DNA from: Hermatobates lingyangjiaoensis
Lineage: Eukaryota > Arthropoda > Insecta > Hemiptera > Hermatobatidae
Length of the DNA stretch: 64,000 nt
NCBI GenBank assembly: GCA_026182355.1
Contig: JAPFBL010001928.1
Coordinates: 4,067,501-4,131,500 of the forward strand
Direction: 5' to 3'
A program made the position numbers and the translations under genes. The notes beneath the pieces are model-generated. The model made no database searches and was not told the DNA's origin. It was given only the letters and a program-made list of their open reading frames with translations. Below are positions 1 through 10,809 of this stretch, one piece after another; the stretch's first letter is position 1, and each line of letters starts with the position of its first letter.

Positions 1-311
1 TAATTACGTGATCGCCTCTGAACTGATAGGACCGGGGTTCGATGCCCACCTGAGCCTCGATTTATTCACGCGGGAGGTGAATAAATCTCAGCACGCGTCC
101 GTCGGAGAAGGACGTTAACCTCTCGGTCCCGAGCCTGTACGATGTCAGGTACTCGTTAAAGATCCCTACTCTAAATACACTTGAGTTAGGCAAAATTTAA
201 GACTGCCAGTGTAGAATCAATCTTCATTGTGTGGCATCACAAAGGGCCAATACTCGGCCTAAGTGTGCTCCCTTGTGGGACTGCCACTGCAACCTAACCT
301 AACCTAACCTA
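1..311 (+). mobile_element. tRNA-derived SINE, 5' end cut by the window edge
   Basis: The sequence matches, with scattered differences, the reverse complement of 21876-22187. It contains a Pol III B-box-like GGTTCGATGCC near 36-46, then a short hairpin (GATTTATTCA ... TGAATAAATC, about 58-88). A shared body follows and ends in four AACCT units at 291-310. The tRNA-like A box would lie just outside the window. Copies of the same unit occur at 21876-22187, 23328-23615 and, in pieces, at 55741-56150. Confidence 0.8.
291..311 (+). repeat. AACCT pentamer tail of the SINE (telomere-type repeat)
   Basis: Four tandem AACCT units end the SINE. The pentamer is the complement form of TTAGG, the common arthropod telomere repeat. 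The minus-strand copy at 21876-22187 has the same tail with three units, so the pentamer belongs to the element and is not a chance interstitial telomere. Confidence 0.85.
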
Positions 312-3300
312 CTATTGTTACAATCATGCTGGCATGTATTAAATTCGTGCAAATCAAAAGGGTTTGAGGCAGCTGGTTCACATTACACTGCATTCGTCAC
401 CAGTTTCTCTCATGTACCCATTTTAAAAGCATTTATAAATTTGTTGTATTAACTTTTGTAGTTTCATTTTTACTTTATATTAAAATCTAAAAGTGTGATG
501 GAAGTTAATGTGGTTTGTCTTTACATTCCAGTAGATCACAGGTAGTATCAGTCACATCACGCAGGCAGTCGATATCGAAAGTAGTTTTACTCTTTTGTTC
601 TTTTTCAAAACGTTTATTCCATATAAAATTGATATGTCAGTCACTCTTTGTGAAACAATTTCTACCTACATTTTATAAATGAGAAAAATAAATACTATTC
701 TGAGGCCACATACATTTTGAAAACTAACGAAAATAGCTGCTTACACAGAATGATACAGAACCCTTGCTATGTTAGACATCGCAGGTTGGATCATGTGAAG
801 AAGAATGACAGATAAATCGGAAGTGACGCGCTCAGCATCTTCGGTTATCAAGTGAATCAAACCTGAAGACGGTGAATCCCGGAACTGTAATTTCTGCCAT
901 GACAGTTATTTTTTTTGTAAATTTATATTCTCCATTTCATTACTTTTTTAAACAAATGGTTTTACTGTAAGCCAACTTAATTACAATAAATAATTTTTTG
1001 AATAATATTATTTCTGCAATTTGTAAATAAGCTTAAGAGAAGACATAAGAGGCGATGTTTGGGAAAGGTGTAATATTTGATGTTTACCAGGACACCATAC
1101 ATGGATGGAGTTTGTGGGGAGTGACATTTTTCGTATTTGCCAAGGGGCTCGGTATTTGATATCTGCCAGGGGTAGCAGAGTCGCTGATACTCTCTGAATA
1201 CTAGATAAGACGGATGTAAATGGTTCATAGCCTACTGAATGCCTGTGATCTGTACTTGGGACTTACCACAGTCCGCATCACCAAAGTGTTCTTAAAATAT
1301 TTCAAATAAACATTCCACAGCATACAATAATTACAAACAAATTAAGTTTATTTATCTTTCCTTCTTTATTACCTTTAACATTAATGTATTTTATAGATTT
1401 TTTTCTATAATATTTTTCGTTTCAAACCAGTAAATGTATTTTGTTTGCTTTCTGTCAGATAATTAAGTTCAGAGCAATGTTCATGAATGAATGGGGATCA
1501 GTAAAACACTCTGGGGTGAATGAGTCCCCTTGGAACACTTTCTGGTTAGAATGTTGAAAGTGAGGTTCAGACGGTAACCCACTGGGAACTGCTTTTCATG
1601 ATTTTACCTGAAAAATAAGCAAGTGAACGTGTGCAATTATTTATTTGGCAAGCTTTTCAGTCGATGAGGTGCACTATCTCAGTATCGGTTGAATTCTCGG
1701 TCTCTCCTTCCTCCTTCAGATTAATTATCTATTTCAACAAATATATTTTGCCACTGTAATGAGGACTTGACGTGGGGAGAAAACTTAAATGGCGTGTAAA
1801 CAGCTCAAAAAAAAAAACAAGCAAGTGATGCGACATCCCTTAAATAAATAACTACTTTGCCCACATTCCTTTCATTCTACCATCGTACATCTCTTTCCTC
1901 CCTTCACAGAGTATATATCTTTCTTTCTTGTTCCATTGCTGTTTGTCTCCTATCTATCTGTGTATCTCATTAATTGTGTCTGTTCTTAGTATTTCAGTTA
2001 CTTCTTGTAATCACATTTCTGGAGTTCCTTTTAATTTTAAAACAAAATTTGTAACTATATTACCTTAATTATTGTTTTTAGTATTATATTGAAGCTATTT
2101 ATTTGATGTTTTAATTGTTCTAATGATAAATGCATCATTTAAGAATATTTCATACGTCTGTAATGGAAATTGACAGATGTTGATTCATACTCAGTTGTGG
2201 GGTCGGTATTAAACAAGCGGGAATGCTTGATTTATAGTAGTTGTGGGTAGAACAGCAGCAGCGTGATGATAGGGGTAGAACAGGTAGTTTGGGTAACCAC
2301 TAATCTGGGTCCTTTTCCACGCAACTTACAGTGGGGACCGTTCCCCCGAATTAAGATTTGATGCTGCCTGACTGCGTCTTTCAGAAAACCATACACAAAT
2401 TCAAATTGTTCCATCTCAGTCACGGTTATAACGAATTCCCTATAAATAGACCACAAATTGTTATATATTCTTTCTACCTTGTTTACCCAACCAATGTTCC
2501 TTAACAATTATAAAAAAAACACCAAATTAAAGAAGAATTCACTAAACTAAAAAATATCTTTTTCTAGAGTAATAAATTTGAAGATATTTGGTTGCATTGT
2601 TGTCGACATAGACAACATGAAAGTTAAGATTCCTTTCAGAAACAAAAATAGGTGCCGAATGACCTAAAATTAATGATTTAGGATAAATAAAGGTCCAACT
2701 TAACATATATGCAAAAATCTTCAAAATACATTCTAACCAGCTATGAAATTAAATTATACTAAATTGAATAAAAATTTTATCTTACTTAATGGGAATTTAT
2801 GTTAAAATAAATACTATAATTCAACTTGACAAATTAAATTTAAAATACTTATATGTAAATGCAGTGTAACCAACATGGAAATTTAACTGTACAGAAATTT
2901 TAAAGTTATTTTACAAAAGAATATAATAACGAATGTGGATATAACTGGATAACTATACTCATTCATAATCCAGCCTGAGCAAGTCATTGATAACAGTCAC
3001 ACTATATTAAACAATATTTCAACGTGCGTACTAAAAATTATTCCAACGGGAAGTACAATGATTTATTACAGTGATAGAGGTACGTTTTACCTGGTACATT
3101 ATCGTAAACTTTATCAAAAACATTTATCTTAAGTGAAAAGTGCAATAATCTATTTGTTCAAACAAGATAAAACAACTTTCTTACAGTTTTCAGTGTTGCA
3201 AACTTATAGATAAAAAATATTCTCTTAGTAAATAAAATTACCTTACGTATTGAAATTTTGTTTTTTATGATAAATAGAACAAACATGTTTACTTTCACTA

Positions 3301-4212
3301 AAAACATAGTATTAATCACTTAAGTATCAATATAAAATGATATATGTCAAAATATTGTGAAATTTTCTGTTTTCTTTTGTGAGATATTATTTTATTTATT
3401 TATAAATAAATAAATGGGATTTAGTATAATCGTTTTTGACTCTATATTATATATTTAGTGAAGAAGGTGGAGTGTGAGTGAGTGAGTGATAGAGGTTACA
3501 AGAGGTGTGAATGCAACAAAGAATTCAAAAAGCAAGTATAGAATATTTTTTTTGAAGAAAAGAGAAACTCCGGAGGAAATCCATTTGGATCCCATAAATG
3601 AACTATTTGTTGTACTCATTTCTTTAAACTGTTATTATATTCCATCCAAAATCAAAAGGTATTGTCATTTAGTGTTAAAAAGGAAAAAAAAATGTTGAGA
3701 TTTGTTCATTAAGTAAATGAATTAGAACAAAGGTTTTGGGGAGAGCCGGGCCGTATTGATCGGGGCCTCTGAATTGGGTACTATGAAATTAGAAGGACAC
3801 GCTATGTTGAATTTAATTTGTTATTCATGGGCTGGTTTTCGTTAAGTAAGTCGACAGTAGCGCATCTTGTTTCAATTACTAAATTGCGAAGGTGTTTTCC
3901 TTACTCGAATCTATTCCCTTTACTACAAAGCCAATTACTGATTGCTTTTGAATTAGTTAGTCGTTCTCGTTTACACCAACTTACCTGGTCTATTTACATC
4001 ATATGCTGCTTTAACAAGCTTTCCGTTTTCAATTGGGAATTAAACACCCAACAAAATATGTTATGCTTGTCTTTGTTGCCATTATGAAGATTATTTCGAA
4101 TATAAGGCCATCAGAAATAAGGTCTAGGGGAAATAAAAAATAAAAAAAATTTTTAAAACGTCATTGAAGGAGTTAGAGAAGACTAATACTGTAGTAAGAG
4201 GAATTATATATG

Positions 4213-4735
4213 GCGGGATGTGTTGCTATGTTAACCTGTCAGAGTTACTAGCCTGGGTCCTGGCTGCCGCTTTGGCATGGTGGAGCCAGGGTGCGATGCT
4301 TCTCATCGTCACCTTAACCAGGCCTTCCTGTGTCTGGGATGTATTGCTATGCTAACCTGTCAGAGTTACTAGCCTGGGTCCTGGTTGCCGCTTTGGCATG
4401 GTGGAGCCAGGGTGCGATGCTTCTCATCGTCACCTTAACCAGGCCTTCCTGTGTTCTGGGATGTGTTGCTATGCTAACCTGTCAGAGTTACTAGCCTGGG
4501 TCCTGGTTGCCGCTTTGGCATGGTGGAGCCAGGGTGCGATGCTTCTCATCGTCACCTTAACCAGGCCTTCCTGTGTCTGGGATGTGTTGCTATGTTAACC
4601 TGTCAGAGTTACTAGCCTGGGTCCTGGCTGCCGCTTTGGCATGGTGGAGCCTGGGTCCTGGCTGCCGCTTTGGCATGGTGGAGCCAGGGTGCGATGCTTC
4701 TCATCGTCACCTTAACCAGGCCTTCCTGTGTCTGT
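4213..4735 (+). repeat. Minisatellite, about 121-bp unit, four copies
   Basis: The word CCTGTCAGAGTTAC recurs at about 4235, 4356, 4478 and 4599, giving periods of 121, 122 and 121. Units are nearly identical, which suggests recent amplification or homogenisation. The last unit has an internal duplication of about 38 bp (GCCTGGGTCCTGGCTGCCGC...GGTGGA, twice in a row near 4615-4685). Open frames of 63-66 codons through it are a by-product of the repeat. Confidence 0.9.
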
Positions 4736-5294
4736 AGATAGAGCCAGTGCGTTGAAACCGAAAAAATTCTACTATAGCAAGAATCCAAAACAAATTCTTG
4801 AAATATATTACTCCCTCAGCTGATTGTAGAAGTACATTAGAAAAGCTCACATTAATTTCATGTGCTAATAGATGCATTTTATTTGGTTTCCTATTAATCT
4901 ACGATTTAATTGTTAGTAATAATACTTTAAGGAATCGTCTGCACACATAAACATCAATTTTCTCCCTCAAAAATTTAAAAACGTATTTGTTTTTAATTAA
5001 ATTTTATAAAAGGCATATTCCTTATACTTGTTAATTCCCAAATGCATTAGACTTCAAAACTTAATGAAAATAAAATAAATTTAATGAGTTGAGGAACTTA
5101 TTTAAAAAAAATCACTTTCTTTCTAATCAAATTCTTTCTAAAAAGTGATTCACAAAAGTGGATGTATGAATATCACGAACCATTACCTTGAAACATTAAG
5201 TATATATATGTTCTTAAACTCGATGTTTACTAGTTGATATTTGTAAAATTAATGTTTGTTCACAGTATATCTGTATATGTATATATCGTTTTAT

Positions 5295-5512
5295 CTACAT
5301 AAAGAAACATACAGAAATTAAAAGTCACACTTACAGTCTCTAATTTTCGGTTTGTTAACTAAACTGTCTTCAGGAGAGATAAGAGAGGGAAACCAAGCGC
5401 ACTATCTCCAACCGTCTCCCTCTCTTATCTCTCCTGAAGACGGTTCAAACTGAAAATTAAAGACTGTAAGCGTGTGCTTTTAATTTCTGTATGTTTCTAT
5501 ATGTGCATTGAA
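5295..5512. mobile_element. Foldback PLE tail, family L
   Basis: A minus copy followed by a plus copy of the same tail forms an inverted repeat. The outer arms read ACATAAAGAAACATACAGAA and its reverse complement. The inner part carries CTCCTGAAGACGGTTCAAAC, followed by GAAAATTAAAGACTGTAAG. The same family occurs at 15284-15607, 20636-20765, 41693-41840 and 49186-49409. Assignment to PLEs rests on the hairpin-GAAA signature shared with tails that are joined to GIY-YIG coding remnants in this window. Confidence 0.65.
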
Positions 5513-5570
5513 CTATTATAATTACAGTGGACATATGGTATCGTATTTCCATCGAAATGGTACATGTATA

Positions 5571-5690
5571 TCAATGATCAAACCATAATATGAAATGGGA
5601 AAAAAAGACCAAGATCTTAGTCTTTTTTTTCCATTTCATATTGTGGTTTGATCATTGATTGTTATTTCAGTGTTTATGTAAAATCTTTTA
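5571..5690. mobile_element. Short foldback of PLE tail family J
   Basis: This is an inverted pair of the outermost part of family J. It reads TCAATGATCAAACC...GAAATGGG, then CCATTTCATATTGTGGTTTG, then ATCATTGATTGTTATTTCA. The central hammerhead-like section is missing. It is followed directly by a (TA)n tract at about 5690-5698. Confidence 0.65.
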
Positions 5691-5694
5691 TATA

Positions 5695-7110
5695 TATACT
5701 AGCAAACGTACCCGTCTTTGACGGAATTAAAAATTCTATTATACTTGGTATTCCAAAATATCAATTATAGTATTATATATACTAATATCATAATTAGAAG
5801 TTATAGAATAGTAGAAAATACCATTATTAGTACAGTGTTAAACAAATGCCTCTGTATACACCACATTAGCTGTCTGTCCTTCAGGTTTACGGAAGAACAA
5901 ACAGTTGGAACCTCTGACTCTTGAGCAAGTAAACTACAGTTGACCATGTGAGAAAAACTTGGTCTCGCTAACTTGAATTCCTGCGTTAGATAAAGTCTCC
6001 CTTTGCGACTTAGTTAACGTCATTGCGAAATAGACTCTGACAGGACATTACAATCATTTCAATGGAAACAGACAGTGGCTCGGAATCAATGATACTCGTA
6101 TATTGATATACACACAGACTCCCCAATACCACATCCAGTCATTATGTCCGCCTCTATGGCATATCTGTGTAGAGCACGAACTCAGAGTCGTGTCCCGTTG
6201 CACAGTTTTGGGGCACTCATGTTTCGTAACATGAAATTTGTTACTGCTACTAAATTGCAGGATGATTGGTGCTCCTACTTGAAGTTTTTACTCATGATCA
6301 GGCAGTCTAGGAGAAATAAATTCAGAGTCAAGGAATTCAATTAGATAATGAACTGTTTCTTCATCACTAATCCAATCTCTTTACTAACTTGTAAGTTCTT
6401 TCCTCGGTATGATATAGCGTAAGAACTTGTTTGTTGATTTTTCCTGCCTGTTCATATTAAGAGTTGAGAATTGCTCGTTTACAAAACTATTTATTCATAA
6501 TGGATAGTATATCCTCAACCCTGGGAAACACCTTTTCAAAGATGTCAAATACGCAATATATTCATATGCTCCAATGAAATTAAAATCAACTAACAATACC
6601 TACTTGCCACACCTGTGTATTTTCAAAACAAACTTGTCTGTGAAGTTAGGAAAATACAGCTAAAAGCCCCATAACTTCGCTTCTGTATTGAATTAATAAT
6701 CTAGTTAGAGCCCATATTTTAAGTTAGGGCACACAAATCCAGTGTCAATGTTTCAGCTTGCTATGTCTTATGGTGGCTGAGTTTACTTGTGACAAACGTT
6801 TTTGCTTTAAACGTCCATAACTTCACTTCTACGTTGAATTTCCAAATAATTCAGAGCCTATATTTTAAGTTAGACCTACACAAATATACTGTAAAAGTTT
6901 CAGCTTTATATGTCTTATGGTAGCTGAGTTTACTTGTGACAAAGTTTTGCGGACAAACAGACAAACCGACAAACCGACAGAAATTTTTCTAAGGGTGGAT
7001 TCGGTTTCTCCAATGTATGAAACGTAAAGAAAAGTTGAAATGAGTCAGTTCTAAGCAATGTACAGACAAAATCATTATTTTATTTATATAGATATATATA
7101 TTTATAATTA
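5695..7110 (+). repeat. About 1.4-kb interspersed-repeat-like unit, class unknown
   Basis: It begins near CTAGCAAACGTACCCGTC next to a TA tract. It ends past a run of GACAAACCGACAAACCGACA (about 6960-6978) and another TA-rich tract. Between about 6665 and 6950 it contains two diverged copies of a roughly 170-bp segment, each ending in GCTGAGTTTACTTGTGACAAA. Similar start and end architecture occurs in non-autonomous arthropod repeats, but I cannot assign a superfamily. No coding capacity is visible. Confidence 0.45.
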
Positions 7111-7136
7111 GGGAGCAGATTTTCATTCATACAAAT

Positions 7137-7351
7137 TTCGTTAAAACACTTTTTGAACCTTTGGTTTAGTCTCTTTTCTTATTAACTTATCTAATTAGTG
7201 TTTTGATGTTTTTGTGAGATATGAAATAATAACTGTCCCAGTTATATGAAATAATTTCATATCCCAGAAAACATCAAAACACTAATTAGAAAATTAGAAC
7301 AGTTAATAAGAAAAGAGACTAAAACAAAGGTTTAAAAAGTGTTTAACGAAA
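7137..7351. repeat. Imperfect inverted repeat of about 2 x 90 bp
   Basis: The left arm begins TTCGTTAAAACACTTTTTGA. The right arm ends with its near complement TTTAAAAAGTGTTTAACGAA. Both arms share the GTTTTGATGTTTT / AAAACATCAAAAC segment. It has no hammerhead-like core and could be a foldback PLE end or another foldback element. It sits about 135 bp before the PDZ1 exon and is followed by a TA tract. Confidence 0.6.
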
Positions 7352-7488
7352 TATATATATATAATATTTATTTCTAACGTAGTGCAATCAGTTATTATAT
7401 GGTACTTACTGATTGTATGGTAAAAAGGTAATGAAATGGTTTGTAGTGTTTTGACAGAGTGAGTCTGATGAATGGCAACGTGTTGCAG

Positions 7489-7764
7489 CTGAACGGAGAC
7501 AGCGAGTGGGAGTATGAAGAGATCGTGCTGGAGCGAGGCTCTTCAGGGCTGGGCTTCTCCATTGCCGGCGGCACCGACAACCCGCACATCGGCGACGACG
7601 CGTCCATCTACATCACCAAGCTGATTGGCGGCGGCGCTGCTGCGGCCGATGGACGTCTCCGCGTCAACGACGTCATCCTCCAAGTGAACAGGGTGGGCGT
7701 GCTGGGCGTCACTCACGCCACTGCTGTCGACGCTCTCAAGAGGGCGGGCAATGTCGTCACTCTG
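7489..7764 (+). CDS. dlg1: Discs-large (Dlg/MAGUK) exon encoding PDZ1
   Basis: Translation from CTG at 7489 gives 92 residues that I recognise as Dlg PDZ1. The carboxylate-binding loop GLGF is at residues 20-23, followed by [35 protein letters not shown] and the alpha-B helix segment [11 protein letters not shown], whose histidine is typical of class I PDZ domains. Dlg is a membrane-associated scaffold at septate junctions and synapses. Its PDZ1 and PDZ2 bind C-terminal tails such as those of Shaker-type channels. The donor is CTG|GTTAGT at 7764/7765, phase 0. The next exon continues HVRRKR, exactly as Dlg continues after NVV-L. The acceptor is uncertain: TTGCAG at 7488 is chosen because LNGD resembles the Dlg lead-in, but TTGACAG at 7457 would add about 10 in-frame codons. 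Both have weak pyrimidine tracts. The exon is much richer in GC than its flanks. Confidence 0.93.
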
Positions 7765-8340
7765 GTTAGTACTCATCAAAAAACACTACTCTTCTTGTAA
7801 CTTACAATTAGCAATGGCGTATCAAGGGGAGGGGCAGTCCGTCCCGGGTGGCAAATGCCAGGGGGTGATATTATCAGAAGAAAAAATAGAAAACAATTAA
7901 AATATTAAAAAACTAACAAAAAATGTGAAATTTTATACCAAAATGAGTTTTTAAGGTCTTAATTGTTTGTATGTTTGATGTGTTTAATACTGTTTTTAAA
8001 ACGAATTTTTCAAGGTAATATTTGCAAATTTTTTAAATATTTTAAATTTCTTGAAATGAAAACTAGTGTTTTGAAAGTGGTTGAAAGTTTATTATATTTG
8101 TTTGTGTAGTCAGTTAATTTATTTTAGCAATTTTTGTATCACTTGAATAATACGTCTTTGTTTTGAAATATTTTTGGTTTTCTTTGATGACTGTATATAT
8201 ATATATATATATACGAGTACTGTAATAAGACGAAAGGCTGGGTCTAACAACAAGAGTCTCATTATTGTAATTCCATAAAAATAAACATTTTATAGACATT
8301 TGTTAATTTTGAAGGTTAAGGGATTATCAATGGCCAAGCT

Positions 8341-8345
<5 letters not shown>

Positions 8346-8396
<51 letters not shown>
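8346..8396. repeat. (GA)n microsatellite
   Basis: About 25 GA units. A (TA)n tract of about nine units lies 135 bp upstream at 8194-8211. Confidence 0.95.
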
Positions 8397-8398
<2 letters not shown>

Positions 8399-10444
8399 GA
8401 GAACTTGATACATCACTGAATTCTTGCTGTATTCAAGTTGAGCCTAATCAAACCAAGTTACCCACACAGTGTATAATTCTGTTTTCAGCTAGACTGGACA
8501 TTTCATCAGCAGATATGTGATTCTAACAGTTTTTACTTGTAATAATTTTTTTTTTTTTTAATATAGCTTGTTATTTTTCGTTAGTAAGTCTGTTTTCGCA
8601 GGATTGAATGTAACTTGTACTGTTCACAAGTGATTCTAACTAGTTAGTCAGTGTTATAACTTTTCAATCATACTCCATATAACTAATTAAATTCATTTCC
8701 TTCACCGAGCCATTCAATTGATCTAAAAGATTAATATTAGATTTCACAAAGTTTAGCAGAGTTGTGCCAGGAGATCGGAAACTTGCTCTACTTAGCCGGA
8801 TTACATTAATAATTGATATCTGAGCAAGAGGTAGAACGCCTTCTGTCTACCTTCTCTGTCCCACTCATTTTTGATTCACCCTTCAGTAGTGCTCGAGTCG
8901 ATTTTTTTCTTCTAAAAAGAAGCATATCTTCTTATTAAGGTGTACCTATTAAAAACATCACTTTTTTAACTTCTGGTGCCATTGATTTAAGTAGCTTTAT
9001 GCATTGGTATCTTCTACTACCAAACATTCAATTCATATAATAAATTGTATGAATCGTTTACTTAGAAAAATAATTACATGAAAAAGATTTTATTAAGAGT
9101 AATGCATTTCGAATAGTTACCGTTACTGTTTCTCATCAGCATGTATCAATACAAACACTCCTGAAGAAAATTTATGACTAAATTGATTAAACTCATTTTA
9201 TTGTTGCTGTTGAGAATGAAGTAGGTCACGTAGTGGTACCGCGAGGGAGGGATGGGAGGCTGTGAAACAGAAAACAATGAGTGGCTCTTAGTAGATTTTT
9301 AGGCCTTCTAGACTAGTAAAGGTAATAGATTTCGTGTGAAAGTCATAGGTAATTTTATGTATGAAAGCCAATAGTCATAGCCATGTTTAATAAACCAGGC
9401 TGCAGGAGGTCACTGAAGTGAAACGGCATTAACAGACCCGCGTGTCTTTGGTCCAAATACGAAATTTGGCTCGTATATTGGTAATGGGTGTCGAATTGAA
9501 AATAATCTGTTTATTTCTCTAGAATAAAAAAAACACAAAAGCACTGAAAGAATGTATTACGGAGCCTGCCTCGGACAACAATAAAGTTACAGGTATCGTA
9601 AAATTAACAAGACTTCGATAGACGAAGGTGTATGAAAGCAAATTATTTGGAATGCCTAGTGTTGTTACTTAGCTGCTTATGCAGTATCAGCAGAGAAGCA
9701 TATTAGTTTAGGAAGATTTAAGAATATGCAAAATGAAATAAGTAATTATTAATAACTGTGAACTTACATGGATGATTATCGGGAAAGGGAAAGAGAGGGG
9801 AGTGGTGGAGTGACGGTGCTTATTTATGGGGTTGAAGAAGAGAGTGGCTTGAGTCAGGGAGGAAAAGCAGTGAGGGAACAAATTATTCCCTCCCTTTCCA
9901 AGTATTCATATTACATTCTATATTCATAATGGCTTTTAAGCTAATAGGCTTCCCTGTTGCTTAATTGTGCTGTAAATGTAACCTGAGGAAGAGCACAACG
10001 CCTTTGAAACATTGAAGAAAACATACTCAGTAAAACAAGCTTTAGGAATGGTTTTCTCGACAGGGAGTTAGTCGTGGGTATTTAAAGAGGCGTCAACAAC
10101 AAACGGATATTTACGTCCACGTCGTTATTGGTAGTTCCATATCAGAACTCACTGTTGGCGAATTCTCGTGCCTACTATATGTGGGAGGTCAGTAAATGTT
10201 ACCATTTGGTACATTAGTCTGTCATGGAAAGGTCAAGAGGTATAAATTGTTCGTTCTGCTAGTATTAGATGTCTTCATAAGGTTGTTAAGAGAGATATAA
10301 TGTTCTATAGTTGTTTACGAGGGTTCAGAAAGGTTGGAGGTTAGGTAGGTTGGTCAGGCGCTTGTTCAAGTTAATTTTCAGGATTTTGTTCATTGGTGGT
10401 AAGCTGAGTGATGCATTGATCAATGGACTCACATCTCTAATCAT

Positions 10445-10809
10445 CAATGATCAAACCACAACAAGAAATGGGAAAACAAGACTAAGATCTTTCAACTGTA
10501 ACAAGTTCGTCAGAGTCAAAAACCCAACTGAAACACTAGATGCAGAAAACATCTGGTGAGGGGTTCAGAAGAGTGGGAGGGAAGTGTGGTATTTTAAAAG
10601 GGTGAAAGCGTTTATAATAAATATCCCTTTTAAAATAACACTCTTCTCAACCCCTCACCAGACGTTTTCTGCATCTAGTGTTTCAGTTGGGTTTTTGACT
10701 CTGACGAAGACCGCTTGTTACTTTTGAAAGATCTTAAGTCTTGTTTTCCCATTTCTTATTGTGGTTTGATCATTGATTGTTATTTCACGTGTTTATGTGT
10801 AATCTTTTT
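10445..10809. mobile_element. Foldback PLE, family J, with a 12-bp target-site duplication
   Basis: A minus copy of the family J tail (from 10445) and a plus copy (to 10809) face outward around a spacer of unique-looking sequence. That spacer is itself partly inverted: AAACACTAGATGCAGAAAAC on the left against GTTTTCTGCATCTAGTGTTT on the right. The direct repeat ATCTCTAATCAT flanks the unit at 10433-10444 and 10810-10821, so the whole inverted structure appears to have inserted as one piece. The right copy keeps GACTCTGACGAAGACC and TTGAAAGATC, and the outer end GTTATTTCACGTGTTTATGT. The left copy is truncated within the tail. Confidence 0.8.

Larger units (their letters stand above)
1..7488 (+). 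other. dlg1: 3' part of an upstream intron of the Dlg gene
   Basis: This AT-rich stretch holds no exon I can recognise. It ends at the splice acceptor before the PDZ1 exon. Recognisable content is a SINE (1-311), a minisatellite (4213-4735), PLE foldbacks (5295-5690), a 1.4-kb repeat (5695-7110) and an inverted repeat (7137-7351). In 312-4212 I see only AT-rich unique-looking sequence with short random open frames. The longest is a 91-codon minus-strand frame at 2232-2507 with no recognisable family. Calling it intron is an inference from the exon that follows, which starts mid-protein. Confidence 0.75.

Noticed and set aside
291..311. Interstitial telomere from a chromosome fusion
   Set aside because: The pentamers are the tail of a dispersed SINE, seen again at 21875-21889.
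2232..2507. 91-codon minus-strand open frame
   Set aside because: No family recognised, no initiator context or splice signals, and lengths like this are expected by chance here.
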